7,005 nucleotides of DNA, taken from the NCBI GenBank assembly GCA_903856995.1, contig CAIODK010000061.1:1-7005 (forward strand), written 5' to 3'. This DNA is from an uncultured Burkholderiales bacterium (GTDB lineage: Bacteria > Pseudomonadota > Gammaproteobacteria > Burkholderiales > Burkholderiaceae_C). Positions 1-5,374 of the stretch are shown piece after piece. Position 1 is the first letter of the stretch; every line of letters begins with the position of its first letter. The notes beneath the pieces are model-generated. The model did no database searches, was not told where the DNA came from, and saw only the letters and a program-made list of their open reading frames with translations. The position numbers were made by a program, and so were the translations under genes.

Positions 1-15
1 AAATAAATTAGCAGC
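1..15 (+). other. Upstream edge of hom (gap end)
   Basis: This short A/T-rich piece precedes the first gene. It carries a TAA at 4-6 in the same frame as the ATG at 16, so hom cannot start further upstream. No strong Shine-Dalgarno motif is visible in these bases, and any promoter or leader lies outside the window. The TAA might also be the stop of an upstream gene, which cannot be decided from 15 bases. Confidence 0.5.
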
Positions 16-1326
16 ATGAAACCGATTCAAGTAGGCCTCTTAGGCATTGGCACCGTAGGCAGCGGCACATTTGAAGTGCTCCAGCGTAACCAAGAAGAAA
101 TCAAACGCCGTGCCGGTCGTGGCATTGAAGTCACGATGGTGGCCGACCTCGATGTGGCACGAGCCAAAAGCATCGTGGGCCCCAACGTGCAAGTGGTGGA
201 CGATGCCCGCAAAGTCATCGCCAACCCCGACATCGACATCGTGGTCGAATTGATCGGTGGTTACGGCATTGCCAAGCAACTGGTGCTCGAAGCCATTGCG
301 GCCGGTAAGCATGTGGTGACTGCCAATAAGGCCTTGCTCGCTGTGCACGGCACAGAAATTTTTGCGGCTGCGCATCAAAAAGGTGTGATGGTCGCGTTTG
401 AAGCGGCTGTGGCCGGCGGTATCCCGATCATCAAAGCATTGCGCGAAGGCCTCACCGCCAACCGCATTCAGTGGCTGGCCGGCATCATCAACGGCACCAC
501 CAACTTCATCTTGTCTGAAATGCGCGACAAGGGTTTGGCCTTTGACGATGTCCTCAAACAAGCGCAAGCTTTGGGCTATGCCGAAGCCGACCCTACTTTT
601 GACATCGAAGGTGTGGACGCCGCTCACAAAGCCACCATCATGTCTGCCATCGCCTTTGGCGTGCCCGTGCAGTTTGACAAAGCGTATGTGGAAGGCATCA
701 CCAAGCTGGAATCGCAAGACATCAAGTACGCAGACCAACTCGGCTACCGTATCAAGCTCTTGGGTATTTCCAAGCGTACCGCTGCTGGCATTGAACTGCG
801 CGTGCACCCCTGCTTGGTGCCCGCCAAGCGCCTCATCGCCAACGTCGAAGGCGCGATGAACGCGGTGATGGTGCAAGCCGATGCCGTCGGCACCACGCTC
901 TATTACGGCAAAGGTGCCGGTAGCGAGCCGACCGCCAGCGCGGTCATTGCCGATTTGGTCGACATCACCCGTCTGCACACCGCAGACCCACTCAACCGCG
1001 TGCCGCATTTGGCCTTCCAGCCGGATGCCATGAGCAGCCTGCCCATCTTGCCGATGGACCAAATCGTCACCAGCTACTACCTGCGCTTGCGCGTGGCCGA
1101 CCAAGCGGGCGTGCTCGCCAAGGTCACCGGTATTTTGGCCCATGCAGACATCAGCATCGACGCTGTGCTGCAGCGTGAAGCCGGCGAGGGCGAGAGCCAC
1201 ACTGACCTCATCATCTTGACCCACGATTGCGTGGAAGCCAAGATGAACCAAGCCATCGCTGAAATGCAACAACTCAGTACCGTGCTGGCCCCGATCACCC
1301 GCATCCGCAAGGAAGAGTTGAACTGA
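16..1326 (+). CDS. hom: Homoserine dehydrogenase (ACT-domain type)
   Basis: This cytosolic enzyme reduces L-aspartate-4-semialdehyde to L-homoserine with NAD(P)H, at the branch leading to threonine and methionine. The 436-residue length is normal for the monofunctional family, with no aspartokinase fused as in E. coli ThrA. The Rossmann nucleotide motif GIGTVG is at residues 10-15. TANK at 102-105 carries the likely catalytic Lys105. The family signature spans about 185-205 (GYAEADPTFDIEG, then D201 and K205), with the conserved Glu190. A C-terminal ACT domain starts near residue 354 (YYLRLRVADQAGVLAKVTG) and runs to about 430; in this family it usually senses threonine, so feedback inhibition is likely but inferred. 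An in-frame stop at 4-6 fixes the ATG at 16 as the earliest start. The stop overlaps the thrC start by one base. Confidence 0.97.
   Translation: MKPIQVGLLGIGTVGSGTFEVLQRNQEEIKRRAGRGIEVTMVADLDVARAKSIVGPNVQVVDDARKVIANPDIDIVVELIGGYGIAKQLVLEAIAAGKHVVTANKALLAVHGTEIFAAAHQKGVMVAFEAAVAGGIPIIKALREGLTANRIQWLAGIINGTTNFILSEMRDKGLAFDDVLKQAQALGYAEADPTFDIEGVDAAHKATIMSAIAFGVPVQFDKAYVEGITKLESQDIKYADQLGYRIKLLGISKRTAAGIELRVHPCLVPAKRLIANVEGAMNAVMVQADAVGTTLYYGKGAGSEPTASAVIADLVDITRLHTADPLNRVPHLAFQPDAMSSLPILPMDQIVTSYYLRLRVADQAGVLAKVTGILAHADISIDAVLQREAGEGESHTDLIILTHDCVEAKMNQAIAEMQQLSTVLAPITRIRKEELN
1309..1317 (+). promoter_or_regulatory. Ribosome binding site of thrC
   Basis: The purine run AAGGAAGAG near the end of hom lies 8 bases before the ATG at 1326. 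It is the clearest Shine-Dalgarno among the first three overlapping junctions and supports the 1326 start. Ribosomes ending hom at TGA 1324-1326 would also be placed directly on this start. Confidence 0.7.
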
Positions 1327-2759
1327 TGCTGTATTTGTCCACGCGCGGCCATGCCGAGCGCAAGCGTTTTTGTGAAATCCTCCTCGAGGGCTTGGCACCC
1401 GATGGCGGCTTGTATTTGCCTGAGCATTACCCACAGGTAGATGATGCTGCGCTCACGCGTTTGCGCAGCACGTTCAATACGCAAGGTTACGCGGCCTTGG
1501 CGTTTGAATTGCTATCGCTCTACATCGACGATATTCCTGCGGCTGACCTGAAAGCCTTGTGCGCCAAGACTTACACAAAAGAGGTGTATGGCACCGAGGC
1601 CATCGTGCCAGTGCGCGCTTTGGAAGACGGTTTGTTGGTGGAGGCTTTGTCAAACGGCCCCACGCTCGCGTTCAAAGACATGGCCATGCAATTGCTAGGC
1701 AACTTGTTTGAATACGAGTTGGCACGCCGTGGCGAAGAGCTAAATATTTTTGGCGCGACCAGTGGCGACACCGGCAGTGCGGCCGAATACGCCATGCGCG
1801 GCAAAAAGGGCGTGCGCGTCTTCATGACCAGCCCATATGGTCGTATGAGCCCGTTCCAGCAAGCGCAAATGTTCAGCTTGATGGACGACAACATCTACAA
1901 CATCGCCATCGAAGGTGTGTTCGATGATTGTCAAGATTTGGTCAAAGCCGTTTCCAATGATCTGGACTTCAAAACCAAATACAAAATCGGTACCGTCAAC
2001 TCCATCAACTGGGCGCGCTTGTTGGCTCAAGTGGTGTACTACTTCGCAGGCTACTTCCAAGCCACCACGGCCAACAGCCAAAAGGTGAGCTTCACCGTGC
2101 CGAGCGGCAACTTTGGCAACGTATGTGCAGGCCATGTGGCCCGCATGATGGGCTTGCCTGTCGACACCTTGGTGGCGGCCACCAACGAAAACGATGTGTT
2201 GGACGAGTTCTTCCGCACAGGTGTGTACCGTGTGCGCGGCAGTGCGGACACACACGAAACATCCAGCCCATCGATGGACATCTCCAAGGCCAGCAACTTT
2301 GAACGCTTCGTGTTCGACTTGCTCGGTCGCGATGCGGCGCTGACCAAAGACTTGTTTGGCGCACAAATTTCCACACATGGGAAATTTGATTTGAGCGGCA
2401 ACCCGCACTTTGCAGAAGCAGCCACCCGCTATGGCTTTGCCAGCGGCAAGAGCACGCACGCCGACCGCTTGGCCACCATCCAAGATGTGTACAAGCGCTT
2501 TGGCCAGATGATTGACACCCACACCGCCGACGGCGTGAAAGTGGCGCGCGAGCACGTCAAAGCAGGCGTGCCCATGGTCGTGTTGGAAACTGCTTTGCCC
2601 ATCAAATTTGCAGCCACCATCGTGGAAGCATTAGGTCAAGAGCCGTCACGGCCAGCCAAGTTTGAAGGCATTGAAGCGCTCCCGAAGCGCGTGCATGTGA
2701 TGAAGGCCGATGTGGTGCAAATCAAGGCCTACATCACCCAACACTGCGACCTTGCATGA
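1326..2759 (+). CDS. thrC: Threonine synthase (PLP-dependent)
   Basis: This enzyme converts O-phospho-L-homoserine to L-threonine and phosphate, the last step of threonine synthesis. It is 477 residues, longer than E. coli ThrC (about 428) but usual for the type with a well-developed N-terminal domain (here MLYLSTRG to about residue 95). The pyridoxal phosphate lysine is Lys117 in GPTLAFKDMA (111-120). GATSGDTGSAA at 143-153 and the phosphate-binding PSGNFGNVCAG at 259-269 are both intact. The C-terminal half carries PSMDISKASNFERFVFDL at about 315-332, typical of this subgroup. The start overlaps the hom stop as TGATG, and the end overlaps mobB as ATGA. The substrate depends on homoserine kinase (thrB), which is not in the window. 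No sign of truncation or transfer. Confidence 0.97.
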   Translation: MLYLSTRGHAERKRFCEILLEGLAPDGGLYLPEHYPQVDDAALTRLRSTFNTQGYAALAFELLSLYIDDIPAADLKALCAKTYTKEVYGTEAIVPVRALEDGLLVEALSNGPTLAFKDMAMQLLGNLFEYELARRGEELNIFGATSGDTGSAAEYAMRGKKGVRVFMTSPYGRMSPFQQAQMFSLMDDNIYNIAIEGVFDDCQDLVKAVSNDLDFKTKYKIGTVNSINWARLLAQVVYYFAGYFQATTANSQKVSFTVPSGNFGNVCAGHVARMMGLPVDTLVAATNENDVLDEFFRTGVYRVRGSADTHETSSPSMDISKASNFERFVFDLLGRDAALTKDLFGAQISTHGKFDLSGNPHFAEAATRYGFASGKSTHADRLATIQDVYKRFGQMIDTHTADGVKVAREHVKAGVPMVVLETALPIKFAATIVEALGQEPSRPAKFEGIEALPKRVHVMKADVVQIKAYITQHCDLA

Positions 2760-3286
2760 AAGTCGTTGCCTTTGCCGGCTACTCCGGCTCAGGGAAAACC
2801 ACCTTGGTGGAGCAACTGATTGGCTGCATGCGCATGCGTGGCTTGCGGGTGTCCGTCGTCAAGCATGCACACCACAACTTTGACATTGACAAGCCCGGAA
2901 AAGACAGCTGGCGTCACCGAGAAGCGGGCGCCTTTGAGGTGCTGGTCGCCTCCAACCATCGACTCGTTTTGCAACGCCAGTTTGAGCAACCCACGCAACT
3001 GTCCGTGCATCACTTGCTCGCCGAGGTGTACGACGGTGTGGATTGGGTGTTGGTGGAAGGTTTCAAGACTAGTGATTTACTCAAAGTTGAGGTTTGGCGC
3101 AAAGCTTCGGAGCAACCCGTGCGTTACCCCGATGACGACTTTGTGGTGGCAATCGCCACCGACTCCCCGCAAGACTTGCCAGAGCCCACACAACGCCCTG
3201 TGCTCGACTTGAACGACCCCTATGCCATCACCGATTGGCTGGTGACAAATGAAAACCGTTTTGAATACAACCCTTTGAGCGTATGA
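2756..3286 (+). CDS. mobB: Molybdopterin-guanine dinucleotide biosynthesis protein MobB
   Basis: MobB is a small P-loop GTP-binding protein that assists MobA in attaching GMP to molybdopterin to give the guanine dinucleotide form of the cofactor; in E. coli it is helpful but not essential. The 176-residue length fits. Walker A is GYSGSGKT at residues 8-15, close to the N-terminus as expected. The family block VVKHAHHNFDIDKPGKDSWRH covers about 34-54, followed by REAGA, and DWVLVEGFK at 96-104 is the conserved segment after the central region. The start ATG overlaps the thrC stop by four bases and has no clear ribosome binding site, so translation probably depends on coupling with thrC. Its usual partner mobA is not adjacent here. 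Confidence 0.93.
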   Translation: MKVVAFAGYSGSGKTTLVEQLIGCMRMRGLRVSVVKHAHHNFDIDKPGKDSWRHREAGAFEVLVASNHRLVLQRQFEQPTQLSVHHLLAEVYDGVDWVLVEGFKTSDLLKVEVWRKASEQPVRYPDDDFVVAIATDSPQDLPEPTQRPVLDLNDPYAITDWLVTNENRFEYNPLSV

Positions 3287-4518
3287 CCCGTCTTGCCTTG
3301 CTTTCCTTGGATGACGCATTGCCGCAATTGCTGGGGCAAGCCCATGCACTGACTGCCATGCAAACGGTATCCACCTTTGATGCCGATGGCCGCGTCCTCG
3401 CGCAAAACGTGGTGTCTGCCTTGCAAGTCCCCCCGCAAGACAACAGCGCGATGGACGGCTATGCCGTGCGTGCATCTGACTGCGTCACCGCAGGCGCTGT
3501 TTTGCGCGTGACACAGCGCATCCCTGCGGGCTCACATGGCACGTTGCTGAGCGCAGGGGAGTCTGCGCGTATCTTCACTGGAGCGCCTATTCCGCAAGGT
3601 GCTGATGCTGTGGTCATGCAAGAGGACTGCGAAGCCTTGGATGCCGAGCAAGTCAAGGTGCTCAAAGCTGTACCCGTAGGGCAGTGGGTTCGTCGCTCGG
3701 GTGAAGACGTCACACGCGGTGCCACGGTTCTTACCCAAGGTACGCGCCTCACGCCTGCCGAGTTGGGGTTGGCGGCCAGCATCGGTTTGGCACAGCTGCA
3801 CGTGTCTGCGCGACCACGCGTGGCCTTGTTCTCCACCGGCGATGAGCTGGTCATGCCGGGCGATGTTGCACCCGCGGCCATGCCAGCCGGTGCGATCTAC
3901 AACTCCAACCGTTTCTTCTTGCGCGCTATGTTGAAGCGCTTAGGCTGCGAGGTGACCGACCTCGGCATCGTGCCCGATCAGCGTGAGGCAACGATTGCCG
4001 CGCTGCGCCATGCAGCCCAACACCATGATTTGATCTTGACTAGTGGCGGCGTGTCGGTGGGAGAAGAAGACCACATCAAACCCGCGGTAGAAAGCCTTGG
4101 CGAATTGAACCTGTGGCAACTGGCCATCAAGCCAGGCAAACCCTTTGCTTATGGGCAGGTGAATCGCGATGGCGGCATGTGTCACTTCATGGGGCTGCCT
4201 GGCAACCCCGTATCAAGCTTTGTCACCTTTTTGTTGCTGGTCCGTCCCTTTGTGCTGGCCTTGCAAGGTGCCACAAAGACAGACATGGCCCGCACCGAGA
4301 TGACCGCCCATTTCGATTGGCCCCGCGCAGACAAGCGGCGCGAGTTCTTGCGTGTTCAGCGTAACGCCCAAGGTGGTCTCGACTTGTTCCCCAATCAAAG
4401 CTCGGGGGTGTTGACCTCTGCGGTGTGGGGCGACGGCGTGGTGGATAACCCCGCCGGCCAAACCATCGCTAAAGGCGATACCGTGCACTTTATTTCTTTT
4501 GCGGAGTGGCTGTCATGA
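3283..4518 (+). CDS. moeA: Molybdopterin molybdenumtransferase MoeA
   Basis: MoeA inserts molybdate into adenylylated molybdopterin, the product of MogA, yielding active molybdenum cofactor. At 411 residues it equals the E. coli protein in length. The N-terminal region has PPQDNSAMDGYAVRASD at 50-66 (conserved Asp53 and Asp58) and RSGEDVTRG at 138-146 with Asp142. The MoCF-binding core follows: VALFSTGDELV at 180-190, GAIYNSNRFFL at 203-213, TSGGVSVGEED at 253-263, AIKPGKPFAYG at 281-291 and GLPGNPVSSF at 304-313. The C-terminal domain IV occupies about 330-411. No catalytic residue appears missing. It starts within the mobB stop (ATGA) and its own stop overlaps moaD in the same way. A glycine-less or otherwise divergent variant is not indicated. 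Confidence 0.96.
   Translation: MTRLALLSLDDALPQLLGQAHALTAMQTVSTFDADGRVLAQNVVSALQVPPQDNSAMDGYAVRASDCVTAGAVLRVTQRIPAGSHGTLLSAGESARIFTGAPIPQGADAVVMQEDCEALDAEQVKVLKAVPVGQWVRRSGEDVTRGATVLTQGTRLTPAELGLAASIGLAQLHVSARPRVALFSTGDELVMPGDVAPAAMPAGAIYNSNRFFLRAMLKRLGCEVTDLGIVPDQREATIAALRHAAQHHDLILTSGGVSVGEEDHIKPAVESLGELNLWQLAIKPGKPFAYGQVNRDGGMCHFMGLPGNPVSSFVTFLLLVRPFVLALQGATKTDMARTEMTAHFDWPRADKRREFLRVQRNAQGGLDLFPNQSSGVLTSAVWGDGVVDNPAGQTIAKGDTVHFISFAEWLS
4503..4506 (+). promoter_or_regulatory. Ribosome binding site of moaD
   Basis: GGAG sits 8 bases before the ATG at 4515. It decides the moaD start: the alternative in-frame GTG at 4506 would overlap this motif, whereas the ATG is well spaced and forms an ATGA overlap with the moeA stop, as at the two preceding junctions. 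Confidence 0.65.
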
Positions 4519-4778
4519 GTGGGATCCTTCATGTGAACCTAAAGTACTTTGCGTCCATTCGCGAGGCCATCGGACACGGCAGCGAAAGCGTCACCACCCA
4601 AGCAACCACACTCCAAGCCCTGCGTGACGAGCTGATTGCCCGCGGGGGGTCTTATGCCGACGTGCTGGCACATGGCCGAGCGGTTCGCATGGCCATGAAC
4701 CAAGACGTGTGCCAAGAAACTGCCGCTTTGATTGAAGGTTGCGAAGTGGCCTTCTTTCCGCCCGTCACCGGTGGTTAA
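4515..4778 (+). CDS. moaD: Molybdopterin synthase small (sulfur carrier) subunit MoaD
   Basis: MoaD is a ubiquitin-fold sulfur carrier. Its C-terminal glycine is adenylated by MoeB and converted to a thiocarboxylate, which supplies the sulfur atoms for molybdopterin. The 87-residue protein has the usual beginning (VNLKYFASIREAIG, 7-20) and ends FFPPVTGG, with the obligatory Gly86-Gly87 at the very C-terminus, intact and unextended. ATG 4515 is chosen over GTG 4506 (90 residues) because of the GGAG at 4503-4506 and the ATGA overlap with moeA. It is followed after 23 bases by its partner moaE. MoeB, needed for activation, is not in the window. The Gly-Gly end and neighbours rule out ThiS. Confidence 0.95.
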   Translation: MSGILHVNLKYFASIREAIGHGSESVTTQATTLQALRDELIARGGSYADVLAHGRAVRMAMNQDVCQETAALIEGCEVAFFPPVTGG

Positions 4779-4801
4779 ATAGGCTGAACGCGAGACAACC
4801 C

Positions 4802-5302
4802 ATGTCCTTCACCGTCAGCATCCAAACACAAGACTTTGATGTGAGCCACGAGCTCGCCGCCTTGCGTGCGGGTGATGCCCGTGTGGGTGCCGTGTGCGCG
4901 TTCTTAGGCACCGTCCGCGAGCGCAACGACGGCAGCTCAGTGGCCAGCATGGAGCTGGAGCACTACCCCGGCATGACCGAGAAGTCCATCACCGCGATGA
5001 TGAGCGAGGCTCAAAAACGTTTTGACATTTACGCGGCACGCGTGATTCACCGCGTCGGCCTGCTTCATCCGGAAGATCAAATTGTGTGGGTGGCCGTGAC
5101 CTCGGCCCACCGAGGTGAGAGCTTTCAAGCGTGTGAGTTTTTGATGGACTACCTCAAAACACAAGCGCCATTTTGGAAAAAAGAAGTGACCCCCGAAGGT
5201 TCTCGTTGGGTCGACGCCCGTGTCAGCGATGACCAAGCCTTGGCACGTTGGGGTATTGACGTGTCAAACGTGTCGGAACTTGACCCAAGTCAACGCAGCT
5301 GA
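4802..5302 (+). CDS. moaE: Molybdopterin synthase catalytic subunit MoaE
   Basis: MoaE pairs with MoaD as a heterotetramer and converts cyclic pyranopterin monophosphate to molybdopterin by adding two dithiolene sulfurs. Conserved positions are present: FLGTVRE at 34-40 with Arg39, LEHYPGM at 52-58, HRVG at 83-86, SAHRGESF at 101-108 with His103 and Arg104, and LKTQAPFWKKE at 118-128 with Lys119 and Lys126 (the catalytic lysines known from E. coli MoaE). At 166 residues it is slightly longer than E. coli MoaE (about 150), with a polar tail after about residue 150. The open frame extends upstream, but only to a TTG at 4739 inside moaD; ATG 4802 gives the expected N-terminus. Its ribosome binding site is weak (GAGA at 4792-4795). 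It is the last gene before the clpB promoter. Confidence 0.96.
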   Translation: MSFTVSIQTQDFDVSHELAALRAGDARVGAVCAFLGTVRERNDGSSVASMELEHYPGMTEKSITAMMSEAQKRFDIYAARVIHRVGLLHPEDQIVWVAVTSAHRGESFQACEFLMDYLKTQAPFWKKEVTPEGSRWVDARVSDDQALARWGIDVSNVSELDPSQRS

Positions 5303-5313
5303 GCCAAGCACCA

Positions 5314-5342
5314 CTTGAAATAGCCCCTAACAGCCTCAGTTA
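5314..5342 (+). promoter_or_regulatory. Heat-shock (sigma-32/RpoH) promoter of clpB
   Basis: CTTGAAA at 5314-5320 is a perfect match to the sigma-32 -35 element. After a 13-base spacer, CCTCAGTTA at 5334-5342 matches 7 of 9 positions of the CCCCATTTA -10 element. It begins 12 bases after the moaE stop, and transcription would start about 5-8 bases past 5342, leaving a leader of roughly 25 bases before clpB. E. coli clpB is itself a sigma-32 gene, which supports the call. No inverted repeat of CIRCE type (HrcA operator) is seen. Confidence 0.8.
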
Positions 5343-5365
5343 AGAGCTTATTCAACAAACGTTCT

Positions 5366-5369
5366 GGAG
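5366..5369 (+). promoter_or_regulatory. Ribosome binding site of full-length clpB
   Basis: GGAG lies 5 bases before the ATG at 5375, a plausible Shine-Dalgarno that fixes the start giving the standard ClpB N-terminus MRIDKLTTKFQEAL. Confidence 0.7.
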
Positions 5370-5374
5370 CATCC

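Noticed and set aside
40..1434. 464-codon open frame on the - strand opposite hom
   Set aside because: Its codons are exactly in register with hom codons, so a stop would need TTA, CTA or TCA in hom, and these Leu/Ser codons are nearly unused in this genome. The translation (His/Val/Asp/Gly-rich) resembles no family, while hom on the + strand is unmistakable.
1740..2555. 271-codon open frame on the - strand opposite thrC
   Set aside because: Same in-register shadow effect as opposite hom; no recognisable domain, and the + strand encodes intact ThrC.
2826..2837. 12-base perfect palindrome GCATGCGCATGC inside mobB
   Set aside because: It arises from the codons for Cys-Met-Arg-Met, lies within a coding region and is not repeated elsewhere in the window, so an operator role is unsupported.
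4506..4514. Upstream GTG start for moaD adding three residues
   Set aside because: The GTG overlaps the GGAG ribosome binding motif, and ATG 4515 gives better spacing and the ATGA overlap seen at neighbouring junctions.
4739..4801. N-terminal extension of moaE from TTG 4739
   Set aside because: The extra 21 residues lie mostly in the end of moaD and its gap and do not resemble the family; ATG 4802 gives the normal MoaE beginning.
5324..5330. CCCCTAA as the -10 box of the clpB promoter
   Set aside because: It lies only 3 bases after CTTGAAA, far too close; CCTCAGTTA at 5334-5342 has the correct 13-base spacing.
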